Assembly (NCBI RefSeq): GCF_000471905.2
Contig: NW_006498608.1
Coordinates: forward strand, 6,914,160-6,978,159
Source of the DNA: Amborella trichopoda
Lineage: Eukaryota; Streptophyta; Magnoliopsida; Amborellales; Amborellaceae
Length of the DNA: 64,000 bases
Direction: 5' to 3'
Every line of letters starts with the position of its first letter. Within the stretch, counting starts at the first letter, position 1. The notes beneath the pieces were generated by a model. The model saw only the letters and a list, made by a program, of their open reading frames with translations, had not been told where the DNA came from and searched no databases. The translations under genes and the position numbers were made by a program. Below, piece by piece: positions 32,150 to 43,700 of the stretch.

Positions 32150-33040
32150 ATAAAGATTTGGGTGTCCTATTTATGTTGCATATTAGATCTTTATTCTTTT
32201 TAGGCTCATAAAGAATGCATGTGTTTTATTTATATATTTATTTTTGAGTTAGGCGTGCTAGATTGAAGTGGTTACATCCCTGAACTTTCAGACCTAAAAT
32301 TGTCCTAGATAAGGTTTTACACGAGGGACTAAAGGGACAATATGCTCCTATGTGTGCATGTAATCGCGTGGAACTATATACAGGGAAGGCACATGCCCAT
32401 TCAACAAAATAGAACAAGAGAAAGTGACCATTACAACCTCAGCCCTAAATTAAAAATTTAAAAACCATTGCCTCTCTTTGTTGCTTTCAACTTGCATATT
32501 GATTATGTGGCTTACTTATCCTAAATCCAACAAAAATTTCCTAGTCCAATGCTCGCGTGGTATTAACTTGTACTATAACTATTCATTAATATAAAGTCGA
32601 ATGAGAAATGGTGTTATAGGAAAGGAGGGTACATCTATAGCATATTGGCATAGTCACTCAACTATATATTGTAAGACTATTACTATTTGGTATAAGAAGA
32701 ACACAATAATTTTTCGTCGTCAGATGTCAAATTACGCAGTTAGGATAATACTAGTGATTGAAATGGCATTGTGACTAGTAAATTATACAGTAAGACTATT
32801 AATTTTTACTACAAAAATGTTATAATTATTTTTAGTTGTCAGATGTCAAATTAGACAGTTAGGGTAGTACTAGTGATTGCAGTTAAATTTCAAGACAAAT
32901 TTTCTCCAACATACCCATAATAACCTGATTTCATATCAAACGCTAGGAGAGATTGGGACTTTCATGTACCAAGACAAACAATCTTATAGTATGCAATCCC
33001 TTTCGGTATGGTTAGGAAAAAAAAATGAGGGCCCATTTAA
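32150..33040. repeat. Intergenic with 119-bp tandem duplication
   Basis: GTAAGACTATTA begins at 32671 and 32790; both copies continue through GTCAGATGTCAAATTA and TACTAGTGATTG, ending near 32880. The remainder is unassigned AT-rich sequence. Confidence 0.6.
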
Positions 33041-33044
33041 TAAA

Positions 33045-33437
33045 GGGTGTGATTTGTATAGAGCCGAGGTTCTAAACAATCAAAGTAAAGCACACCTTCA
33101 AATAGTGTCAAGAAATATGGTTTCAATATCAGAAATATTTTTGATAGACTTAAAATAGATTTTTATCACTAATTATAAATTTTAAAGCTTCAACAATAAT
33201 GTAGATCTAGTAGATCTATGAAAACGTGAAATATTGAAAATTGACGATCCAAAAATGCATTACAAGATGCATTATTTTCAAAACTTGAAATCTATTTTTT
33301 TCTCATGTCCCTGCATCTTGAGGTCGAGATGATCAATTTGATGATATTTGGGCATCAAAACAGCCTCTTCTAGTGAAAATTTTGAGGTAGGCTCTAATTT
33401 GATTGTTTAGAGCCTCGGCTCTATATAAACTTCTCCC
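33045..33437 (-). mobile_element. Mutator-like miniature element, 360-390-bp family, copy 2
   Basis: Inverse orientation to the copy at 30297. Starts GGGTGTGATTTGTATAGAGC and ends GCTCTATATAAACTTCTCCC. The terminal inverted repeats (about 30 bp, TATAGAGCCGAGGTTCTAAA against TTTAGAGCCTCGGCTCTATA) are clear. A perfect 9-bp target duplication TTTAATAAA flanks it (33036-33044 and 33438-33446). Confidence 0.92.
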
Positions 33438-33449
33438 TTTAATAAATAC

Positions 33450-34100
33450 TAATCCAATGTTATAATAAGAAAATTGAGAAGATACCTAGAAAAAGTCCTA
33501 AGGTTTTAAGCAGGGTTTGTTGAGGATATTCCCTCCCATTTGTGAGAGGGCCACAACTTGCGACTTGGCTTGATGGTTAGGGTCGTGACAACTGCGTAAC
33601 AACAACCCAATATTGAATCCTTTCGATGACAATTTTAAATGTTAGGGTTTCTTAGAAAAAGAAGTCTTTCTTATTTTTTGTAGAGAGAGTTGAGTAACAA
33701 ATTATAGAGAGTGGTTGAAGCCATTTTTTTTTCTCTTTAGGTTTTTTGATATATAGAAAAATTATAGAGGATTTTTCTTTCAAAAGGTTCGGTTTTCTTG
33801 TTCCCAAATCCTCAAGTTACAATTAATTAACTTGGGAAAAATTATTGTTATTATTATTTTTGCATAGTAGATTTCATCTATGGCACCCAGTGTTTTTTCT
33901 TCTTTTGAAGGGTTTTTCACATAAATTTTGGTGTTTGGTTGGTTTTTAATTTCCTGTAAATTTGTGTAATTTTATTTCTTTGAGATTTGGTATTGATTCA
34001 CACATAGAAGGGAATGCACAGCTTCTCAACAAGTTGTATCAAATCCCGGGTTTTGTACTTTCTTTTTGTTTAAAAAAAAAAATAAATGAAAAAAATTATG
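33450..34100. other. Presumed 5' flank or LTR remnant of second copia element
   Basis: T-rich leader-like sequence without an open frame. A stretch near 33570-33625 (GGCTTGATGGTTAGGGT...ACAACCCAATATTGAA) recurs at about 40690-40735. No LTR pair or primer-binding site could be identified. Confidence 0.35.
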
Positions 34101-34431
34101 TTTGAATCATAGAAGCAAATACAAGTAGAATGATAACCTGAATGAAAATAATTGGTTAATTTGGATGCCTGAAATGAAGGTTGGTTTCTATTGCTATGAT
34201 TTATATTATCCCATTAAGGGTGACGAAGCTAAACGTAAAAAGATGAGTTACAAGTGGAAGCTAAATCATAACGCCAATGGGTATATCCGACATTGGTTCG
34301 ATGATATTGTGTTTCACCAAGTGTAGAATGAAACTTCAGCACATTCTCTATGGAAGAAGTTGGAAGGATTCTATAAAAGAAAGACAGCCGACAACAAAGC
34401 TTTCTTGAGCTTAAAGCTAGTTAATTTGAAG

Positions 34432-34747
34432 TTGAAAGAAGGTGCATTGATTATAGAGCATTTAAATGAGATGCAAAGTATAGTGAATCAACTATCTACC
34501 ATGAAGATGGTGTTGGATGAATAGTAATTGGGAGACATTGGTGGTGTCTCTAGGCAACTGCACTAGATAAAAAGTAACAGTGAGTCAAATTGAAAGAAGG
34601 TGCATTGATTATAGAGCATTTAAATGAGATGCAAAGTATAGTGAATCAACTATCTACCATGAAGATGGTGTTGGATGAATAGTAATTGGGAGACATTGGT
34701 GGTGTCTCTAGGCAACTGCACTAGATAAAAAGTAACAGTGAGTCAAA
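34432..34747 (+). repeat. 158-bp tandem duplication in gag, copies identical by eye
   Basis: TTGAAAGAAGGTGCATTG starts at 34432 and 34590; the two 158-bp copies show no difference that I can find, ending AACAGTGAGTCAAA. In a much-decayed element, identical copies mean the duplication is far younger than the insertion, or is an assembly artefact. Confidence 0.92.
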
Positions 34748-36317
34748 TTGCAAGCATTTTATTGGATGAGGAAACGAGAAGAAAACCCTTGAATTCCTCT
34801 CAATTGTCACTCTTGTTACAGAAAATAAAAGAAGTACAATAAAAGAAGTACAAGTAGGAAACTTCACAATTGTTAAAGATCAAGAGGTAGGTCCAAATCT
34901 AAAAAAAGGAATAAATTGCTACTATTGTGGCAAGTCAGGACCCATAAAAAGGGTTTGTCGAAAGGTTAACAAAGTGAAACAGGAAGGAAAATGTAAAGAA
35001 AACAAGAAAACAAGAATACCCATGTGGTTACTGTTGATGTTGATATTATTACTTTTTGAGCTTGTGAAAAGGATTGCCTAGGTGTTGCATATTTAGATAC
35101 AAACTGAGTTATTGATACGGGTGCTTCCTACCATGCTACTACATCTTGCAAATCATGAGGCTTTGGTATCGTAAGGATGAGAAATAACAACACCTCAAAA
35201 GTTGTGGGAATAGGTAGTATTTGCATACATTCCAATTTTGGCTGCAAATTGGTTCTAAAGGACGTAAGGTATGTTTTGGACCTATGCCTTAACTTGATTT
35301 CTAATGGCAAATTAGATAAAAAGGGCTACAATAATTGCTTTGGAAGTGGGCATTGGAAGTTTACGAAAGGGTCTTAGTAACATGACAGAGATGTTGAACT
35401 TTCATAAGACACAAAGGCAATTGGGTATGGATGAAGTGAACATTATTGAGAAAAATTCATCAACCGACCTATATTTGCGGCTTGGTCACATGAGTAATAA
35501 GTGGCTACAAGTTCTAGCAAAGAAATGATTTCTCCCCAGCTTAAAAGGTATGCTCTTAGATCATTGTTCTCATTCAAACAACTCAGAGTTTCACTTAAAC
35601 ATAAGTCTTAAAAAAACAAATATTTTGGAACTGGTTTATTCTTATGCATGTGGTTCAATGAAAGTTAAAACTTTTGGTGGCGCCTCTTGTTTCATTACCT
35701 TCATTGATGGTGTTCGTAGAAAAGTGTGAGCATATGCTATGAAAACCAAAGACGAAATCTTTTAGATTTTTGAAAACTTTTATGCTAAAATTATAAGGGA
35801 AATATGAAAACCTTTGAAGTGTATTCACACAGATAATGATGGGGAATATACATAGAAGATATGCATGAAATATTGTAAAAGGTATGGAATTAGATATCAT
35901 AAAACTACTTCTGACACCTCTCAGCACAATGATATAACAGAAAGGATGAATCACACTATTTGTAGAAAGAATCAAATGTATATTCTCACTTGTTAAATTG
36001 TCAAGATTTTTTTGTGGTTAGTGTAGGAGCACTTCATGCTATTTGATTAATTTATCCCCTTCAACTCCTTTGAAGGGAAATTATTTAGAAATAATGTCAA
36101 CCCATAAAGATGTCTCATATGAAAACTTGAGGATGTTTGGTTGCAAATCATTCGTTCATGTACCAAAAGAATAGCGATTAAGTCAATACAATATATCTTC
36201 TTGGGTTATGCAGAATTTGTGAAAATCAAACACTTGAAGACTTTAAAAGAGTTGAGAAACCATAAGCCTTTTTGTATGACCTTAAAGCCCTTACCCTAAT
36301 TCCTTCCCAATTCCATA

Positions 36318-36461
36318 TGAAAATAGAAGAGATGTACAAGGAGGTTATAGAGAAGTGGCAAGCGATAAGTTTCATATATATATATATATATGAAAATAGA
36401 AGAGATGTACAAGGAGGTTATAGAGAAGTGGCAAGCGATAAGTTTCATATATATATATATA
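36318..36461 (+). repeat. 73-bp tandem duplication ending in (AT)n
   Basis: TGAAAATAGAAGAGATGTAC begins at 36318 and 36391; each copy ends GATAAGTTTCATATATATAT. Copies are identical apart from the length of the TA run. Confidence 0.88.
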
Positions 36462-36989
36462 GTGAGGCTTAGCAAGGGGAACATGCCCTCAAGAACAACA
36501 AATGGCATCTCATTTAAGAAGATTAATTGGGGAAGGAAACCATCCTCTCCCAATTAGTATATCACACTCACTGATGTGCGAGAGCCTGAAAGTTCCAAGA
36601 AGCCAAGGTGCATGAAGAGAAGGACATATGACATGAAGATACGTAAGATTAAATCAATTCGTTGAAAAAGAATAACACATGCGATTTGGATGAGTTATCA
36701 AAGGGCCGAAAACTATTGAAAAACAAGTGAACTTTTATGTTGAAGAATGAAGGTGAGAGACAAGTGAAGTATAAAAATCGTCTAGTTGTTAAAGGCTTTG
36801 GACAAAAAAAAAAGTATTGATTTTGATGAAACATTTTCATCTGTTGTCAAGATCTCGTCCATTCATGTGATTCTAGGTTGAACAATTTGATGTCAAAATT
36901 GGATTTCTTCATAGCAATTTGAGGGAACAGAATTATATCAAATAACTAGAAGGATTTGAAGTATCGGGTAAAGATGAAAGCAGGACTAA

Positions 36990-39110
36990 GGTGATCTAGT
37001 ATAGTGCGTACTAATTTTAGTTTGTTTTTTCTATATTGATTAGATTTTCTTTTTCTATACTGGCTAGAATACTTACAAGGGTCATTTACAATTATTTCAA
37101 CTCAAAAGAAATAAATAAAATGGCCCTTGCTTGCTACCACTAAGAACAATCAACTTATTAAATAAAGAAAATGAATAAAGACTAAACAACAATGGACTGC
37201 ATAAATAGAATAAAGACTAAGAAATAATGGACTACATAAATAAAAATAAGAATGCTGAAACAACCGATCTTTGAAACACCCCACACCGGATCTCCTCCTC
37301 AATCAAAAGAACAATCTCAGTTCTTAACTTGGAAAGCTTTTGTTGTCTCCTTGCAATATAAGAGCTTAAGAACTATAAGAAAATAGATCTCAACCTAGTT
37401 AACTTGGAAAGCTTTGGTTGTCTCTTTACAATATAAAAGCTTAAAAACCATAAGAAAATAGATCTCAACCTAGTGGAACGTGCTCACCTTCTCTTTCTAG
37501 ATGGGGCGTGCTACTCATTACAACCCAATTAAGAGATCAGCCTAGTGGGACGTGCCCACCTTCGTTACCTAGATGGGGCTTGCCACCCCTTACAACCTAA
37601 TTAGGAGATCAACATAATGGGATGTGCCCACCTTCTCTACCTAGGTGGGGCGTGCCACCCCTTACAACCTAATTAGGAGAGAGAGAGGGGTGCCCCCTAG
37701 AGAGAGTAGAGAGAAGAGAGGTGTAAGACGCTCCTATTTATAGGGTTTTATAAAAGGGATAGGGTTCCATACATATAGCCATCTCAAAATTTGATGTCGA
37801 TCGTTTGATTTTAGAGACCAATGATGTGAGAGATCTGAGCCATTCATTATTTAGATCAGCTATCATGATAAAAAAAAACAAATCAGAATCTTATTTTCAG
37901 TTTTTAGCCACTTATCCCATAAATATGCTTAAAATACATTATATCTAGTTAATAAATTTTTAATTAAATCTTTCAAAATATATCTTTCACTTCAAATAAA
38001 AACACTCCCATATCTTAACGGATATCTTTAAACCTTAAAATCAAAACAAAATCTCTATAAAATAAAGATCTCAAGAGGGTGGTATGTGGCCCCCATCATG
38101 GGCCCCGACTAAAGATGGCGTGCCACCTATCTCCCCCAACAAAAATGGAGCGTGGCCCTCCCACTAAAAGTGGTGGCGCCTAGGTCCATAAAAATAGGAA
38201 GCCTCCAAACACGTGATCCACTAAAAGTGGCGTGTCACTTAGGGCCACATAGTGACCTTCCATGCAAACACAATGGGTCCAATGGCCCCCATATAAGCCC
38301 ACATAATTTATTATTATTATTATTTTAAAATAAACATTTTTAAAAAATTGTGAATCAATGACCTTATATATCTTTGAACATTTTAACTAATTTTTAATAG
38401 ATACAATTTACAAAATAAAATATTGAGTCTTACAATAATTATTCTAAAATTAATCAATATTTTAAGAAAATAAATTTGATGGGAAAATGTTCCTTTTAGG
38501 TCTAGGATTTAATAATTCTGAAGCACTACATCTTCTACTGTGGACTATAATCCACACTTGCTTTTCAAACTGACCCAACAGTACCCATAACCCACAGTCT
38601 AATGCAAGAGCTCATGATTGGGCTACTAAAGTCAGTCAATAAGTAAGAGCATATAATCTTAGTCTATGGATTAGAGGTTCTCTCCTAGAAACGAGTTCTA
38701 AGGTCACACAGAACTGATACAATCGTTGCTCTATAGTGTATAGAGGTAATCTCTCGCACATATGCATGCATCACCCTCAATGGTAAACTGTTTTTCCAAT
38801 ACGGCCATCATATGTACATGCCATATGATGGATCAGTGATGAGGCTTTGTCCGTCGTCTCTAAAGACCAACCATCATATACAAGGGTCACATAGTCTCTT
38901 GACTTATTCATCTAGGCAAGTCAAGAATAACCCATCAACCCTCATCGATCTTTATTCCATGCTCATCCATCAAGGATTTTCTAACTCGACTGGCATGGTA
39001 CGTGAAAATTTTATGGTCTACACAAGACCACACTCCCACTTATTTTATGTTCTACTAAAATTTCATATTTACAAGGGCTTTTAATGGCCACATAAACCCA
39101 ACAAACAAAC
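36990..39110 (-). mobile_element. LTR-like insertion splitting the copia reverse transcriptase
   Basis: About 2.1 kb separates EGFEVSGK from KLKNSYELKQ, which are adjacent in copia elements. On the minus strand the insert begins near TGTTGGGTTTATGTGGCC and ends near TTAGTACGCA, compatible with TG...CA LTR ends, and carries a TATA box CCCTATAAATAGG (minus, about 37733-37745) followed by a CT-rich leader. No coding domain is present, so a large solo LTR or a non-autonomous element is most likely. The ends and target duplication are not resolved. Confidence 0.6.
37324..37680. repeat. Two tandem repeat blocks inside the LTR-like insert
   Basis: A 75-bp unit (TTAACTTGGAAAGCTTT...) occurs at 37324 and 37399. 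It is followed by three copies of a 72-bp unit at 37469, 37541 and 37613 (CCTAGTGGGACGTGCCCACC, AGATGGGGCGTGCCACC, TTACAACCTAATTAGGAGA). Confidence 0.85.
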
Positions 39111-39419
39111 CCTTAGTTTCCAAGTTGAAAAACTCGTATGAATTGAAACAAGTCCTCGGGCAATGGTACAAGAAGTTTGACTCATCATGATGAGTCACGG
39201 GTATAAGAGGATTGATGCAAATCATTGTATTTAATTTATAAAATTTTCTAATAATGTCTTTGTTATTTTTCAACTTTATATTGATGGCATGCTAATTGTA
39301 GGATTAGATCCTCATTGGATTAACCGGTTAAAGAAAGAATTAAGCAAGTTATTTGACGTGAAGGATTTGGGGTCAACACATGTAACCTATGAGATTTTAT
39401 AGGGTGTTGACAATAAAAA

Positions 39420-40090
39420 AACACACATACATATATAAGGATTGTCTGACCATTTATCTTTTGTACAAAGGATATTCCTCTCAAAGCCATACTACTGCCA
39501 CTCCATTGATCTCTCTCACTCTCTCTCACACACATATTAAGTTTTTTCAAATATTGCTCTTCAGAGTGAATTAATAGAATTTTATTGGAGTGGACATGTT
39601 ATTAAAAATCTATTTCTATACAGAACACAAAATCCAAAATATTTTTTTAAAAGCACTAATTGTTGATATAAAAGATGATCTCCAAAATTAAAGTGAAAGA
39701 ATCCTCCCAAGTATTTATTCTACCTGAGAGAGTAAATGTACAATTTGCTCCCACAAGAGTACACTGTCACCCAAATTTTTTAAGGATATATAAAAGAAGC
39801 ATTACGACTGAATTTGATGGCTATCATCCTGAAAAGGGGGGAAAACTTTAAAACACTCCATAATTATTGTACTTTAGTCTTATAAGTAACGTACTTTAAG
39901 CTTTAATTAAGGATTTCTAGAAAAGTTGGTTCAAATTATCCCTTGATCCTAGACTAAAGAGGGCCATTGAATGTTTAGAAAGGAGGCCCTTTCACTTGGC
40001 CAGAAATATAGTTCACGGTGGACCCAAGTATCTTGCTTCATGAGGATGCAGCAGCAAGAGCGTAGGATTAAGCTGTAATATAGCTATTCA
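39420..40090. other. Intergenic, fragments of miniature elements
   Basis: At 39437-39480 GGATTGTCTGACCATTTATC with TTTTGTACAAAGG looks like a lone end of the 233-bp family. Around 39690-39775 the CTCGAGAGAGTAAATGTACAATTTG-like text recurs at 44385-44480. Confidence 0.4.
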
Positions 40091-40435
40091 TTAAGAAAAG
40101 GAAAAAGTTTTTCTAGGTGCATCTCTAAAATATTCTGAAAAATATTGTTTTGAAGTTGGAAAAGCATGCAATTGATCATCTCGACATCGAGATATATAAC
40201 TATGAAGAAAAAAAAAATTTCAAGTCTTAAAGATAGTACCTCTTGCCGCACATTATGGCCCATCTATTTTCTCGATTTTTCATGCATTTATAGATCTGCT
40301 TGATTTGATCTACTTTTGGAGTTCAAAAATTTTGTAATTAAAGATAAAACATATTCTTGTACCCCTTAAAAAAATTGCATATCATGAGAAAGTTTGGAGG
40401 CACACCATACATTGATTGTTAACCTCACCCTTAAG
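40090..40435. repeat. Decayed miniature element related to 7413 and 27888
   Basis: GGAAAAAGTTTTTCTAGG, then TTGATCATCTCGACATCGAG, GCCCATCTATTTTCTCG and ATAGATCTGCTTGATT in the order of the 27888 element, with a right end ATTGATTGTTAACCTCACCC. Confidence 0.55.
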
Positions 40436-40439
40436 AAAA

Positions 40440-42960
40440 TCAAGTGGAATGAGACAGAGTTTTAAAGAAAAGAAGGTTACATCCATGGCATTTTGAAATA
40501 GTAAATTATTCAATAAGATTGTCTTTTTTTTTTGTATACGAAGGTTACAATTATTTTTAGCCATCAGATGCCAAATCGGGCGGTTGGGACTGTACCATGC
40601 ACTCAAAATGTAAAAAAGTTTTTCTCAAGCTTTGTGGCATGCCTTTGATCACCCAAGTTCATATCTAATGGCTAGGAGTGATTGGGACTTGATGGTTAGG
40701 GTACTGAAAGTTGCATTAAAACAACCCAATATCGAAGTGGTACGTGGCATACGATTGAGATTATAGGCATAAGTAAAGCTCACAAGATTCTTTTGTAATT
40801 TTATAGGCTTATTTAAGTGAGAAGTGGGCATGTCTCGAATTTAGTGTTAAGATGATTTAATATAAGAAATTCAAAATAAAATATTCTGAGTTAGTTCGAA
40901 TTATGATTGAATTAGAGGCTAAGTTGTAAGCTTATGACTACATCTATCCGAAACGTACATTCAAAATACATAGATGGGAGATGAATATCATATACAATGT
41001 AGGAAGGGGCGAGTATAAAGATTTCCCCTAAAAGAAATGGAGAAACTAGGGTATGTCTCCTGCAGTTAAATCCCTTCATCGTGCTAGTGCCTACATTTTT
41101 TAGCAATAAAATAGCAAATAGTATGATAAGAAACAATATGTTGACCCTCTCCCCATGTAAAAGTTCTAAAAATTTCAACTTCCCTAGGGATCTTAAATTG
41201 CTGCCTCACTACATTTGGATCCATATTTCCTTCATTTGCATGCAAGAAGAAATGCCAAGTCTCTCCCTGAATCCAGTTTTCTTCTTTGAAAAGACGAGAA
41301 ATAAATTTTAAAAGGATCCCAAGGCCTTGGGGCTTGCTCTCTTCGTGCCCTAATGTTATTGTCCATGGTCTAGACTCTAATCCCTAAATTCCCCACCAAT
41401 TAAAAAGCAATCTCCCTTACCACATAGATACTTGTGCACAGCAAGATTCATGGTGAGGCATATGACTTTTGGGTTAATTCTAGTCTAGGGCTAGATTGTC
41501 ACTACATAAAAAATGGAAAAGATTATGCAGCTAAAACTCTATTATTTGACTAAAGCATCAAGCACAAGACATATATCGTGCTTCAAATATTAAAAATTTA
41601 AGATTTAGTCATCATGCTTGGGCTCTCTAGTGGGCATTAATCTAAGTTCATTGTTCCTAAATGATTGAATCTAGCCTATCCCAAGGTTTCACTCTTAGCC
41701 AACATCAAAGCATTGACTCAAGTGTGGCTTTGTTCAATGGTTGCCTCTATTACCAACATGGGTTATGGTAAAAATAGTTTTTGTAAGAAAAGTATTTAAT
41801 AAGATCATTTAATTTCGGTACAATGAGGTCATAATCATTCTTAACAGTAAAATGTGAAATTGAGATGGTTGGGGTGTCTTGTTGGCCATGTGTAAATTAA
41901 ATAATACTTTTCAAAAACTCTTAATATATAACACACTTCTAGCCCGCCAATATCATATATTACAACTAGGGCTGATATTGGCCTTTTGTACACAAGGTAA
42001 ACAATCTCATAGTGCACACTAAATAAGGTCTCTAACCACAAAAATGAAGATTTTCCACATCTAGGTTAAATGCGTTTTACTTGTGGGACTTAGGGCCAGG
42101 TCAAGTACATTTTGAATGTGGGGATGGGGATGACCTTGATCCCCTAATTTTTATGCTTAGAAGGGTGAAGTAGTACCATGAATTTGAGTGCGAGGGTCTT
42201 GCTATCCATTGCCTTTATACGTTTCATATTGGGTTCCATTACATCAGACACGTGGATTGAAGACATGTGTCTCTAAAAAAATGTGATACCTTTTCAACTA
42301 AGCTATGACGGCCAAAGGTGCTAGGCTACTCCTGACACTTTTACTGACACCAGGGTTGTCGCCATAAGTAGTGATGATGTGATGGTGATGGTGACGGTGA
42401 AGCACATGGCGATACACTAAGACCAAATTGCACATTGGCCACATGAATGAATACCTAGCCAGGGGATCTGAGTAACCTAAAGTTTTAAATGATCTTTGAT
42501 TCACTTTGTGGTCATTTTAATAAAAGAAGATCATGATTTTTAAGATATCATATCTTTTTATAATGGTCATCAGAATCGACGAGGGAGTTGATCTAGAGCT
42601 TTTTGTAAAATTTTGGATTTTTTTGTTTTTTTTTTGTCCCAAAATTGATCTTGAGATGAATAAAATTGAGTTCATATTTTCTGGTGAAACATAGACCTCT
42701 AACCTATGTCACAAAGCTACAAGCACATGGATTAGTGTTAGCACAAATATGACAAAAAGGCTAGCCTTAATATGTTAAGAAGTGCCATTAATATGTTAAG
42801 AAGTCCCAAAAATAACGAACACACGAACATGTCATGTAGCACATCGCATGTTTCTTTGGAAGCTAGATCACAAACTTTCATACACTTCGGTATAGGAAGA
42901 AGTACCCGAAAGTACTCCAATAATGAGCAATGCTAATGAATCGGCTTATTGTTTGGGTGG
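40440..42960. other. Intergenic, no gene supported
   Basis: Holds pieces of dispersed elements (40490-40610 with CAGATGCCAAATCGGGCGGT; 40690-40735; 41780-41890 with GGTACAATGAGGTCATAATC). Open frames of 60-88 residues on both strands have no recognised domains. Confidence 0.4.
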
Positions 42961-42966
42961 TCAGGG

Positions 42967-43104
42967 CGGATCCATAACATTTGGTAACATGTAAAATAAA
43001 TAAATAAATATAATAGTAATATTAATTTAGCCCAACGGATCCATAACATTTGGTAACATGTAAAATAAATAAATAAATATAATAGTAATATTAATTTAGC
43101 CCAA
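42967..43104. repeat. 69-bp perfect tandem duplication
   Basis: CGGATCCATAACATTTGGTA begins at 42967 and 43036; both copies end AATTTAGCCCAA and look identical, including the AAATAAATAAATAAATA run. Confidence 0.92.
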
Positions 43105-43239
43105 AGGTTGGTTAAGCCTTTTGTCATAACACTTGGGCGAAATATTTTTTTTCAAGAAAAGTGGACCACACCTTTTAAGTTCACCACAAATGAAGTTGGT
43201 ATAGATCTCTCTCTCAAGCTATAAATTTCCTAGAGACCC

Positions 43240-43700
43240 GGAAACAGGTTGTGTCAAGCCATAGACCTGATGGGTCAAATGACCGGGCTACGTTTAGTCC
43301 CAAACTTTGGACCTGACAAGGCCCGACCACTTCTAGACGCAAACTTCGGACTTGACAAGTCGTGTTTTGGCCCACCACACCTTGACCTTGACCTGACCCG
43401 GGATGGGTCCAAGTCTGGGTCTGTATCTATCTTGGACCCTATTAGGTTAGTTTCGTTCTGGGTAAGGGTCAACCTGACATGATCTGACCTAATATATAAA
43501 TATGTAATACATAGAAATCTATATAAACTATATATTATAAAATATAAGATATAGTTTTTCTCTTTTTTCTTTGAAATTTCTAGACTCAATATGACATGAT
43601 GAATAGGGTCCAGACCCAAGTTAGAGTCAAGTGTCTAACCTAGACCTGATGGGGTTGGGTCAAGGTTGACCGCGACTTAACCAACCTATTTAGAACCCTA
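43240..43700. repeat. GGTC/GACC-rich dispersed repeat
   Basis: Dense in GACCTGAC, GGGTCAA, GACCCGG and TTGACC words, like other GGGTC-rich blocks at 45650-45930 and 57655-57830. The open frames in both directions (77 and 114 residues, Asp/Pro/Gly-rich) are products of this composition. Confidence 0.55.

Larger units (their letters stand above)
34143..39410 (+). pseudogene. Second Ty1/copia element, truncated and interrupted
   Basis: Gag remnants (34200-34800: SLWKKLEGFYKRKTADNKAF, SIVNQLSTMKMVLDE, SILLDEETRRK), a zinc knuckle CYYCGKSGPIKRVC at about 34918 with Pro in the His position, a protease DTGAS (35114-35128), GAG-pre-integrase (LYLRLGHMSNKWLQVLAKK) and integrase pieces, then reverse transcriptase (KYKNRLVVKGFGQKKSIDFD with ETFSSVVK, about 36770-36850; QFDVKIGFLHSN; EGFEVSGK). 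The frame breaks at about 36985 and resumes at about 39110 with KLKNSYELKQVLGQWYKKFD, followed by a damaged YVDD region (LYIDGMLIVG-like) and VKDLGSTHV, stopping near 39405. RNase H and the 3' LTR are missing. Many stops; dead. Confidence 0.88.

Noticed and set aside
43249-43619. Possible Asp/Pro/Gly-rich proteins on both strands
   Set aside because: Produced by GGTC/GACC-rich repeat sequence also seen at 45650 and 57655.
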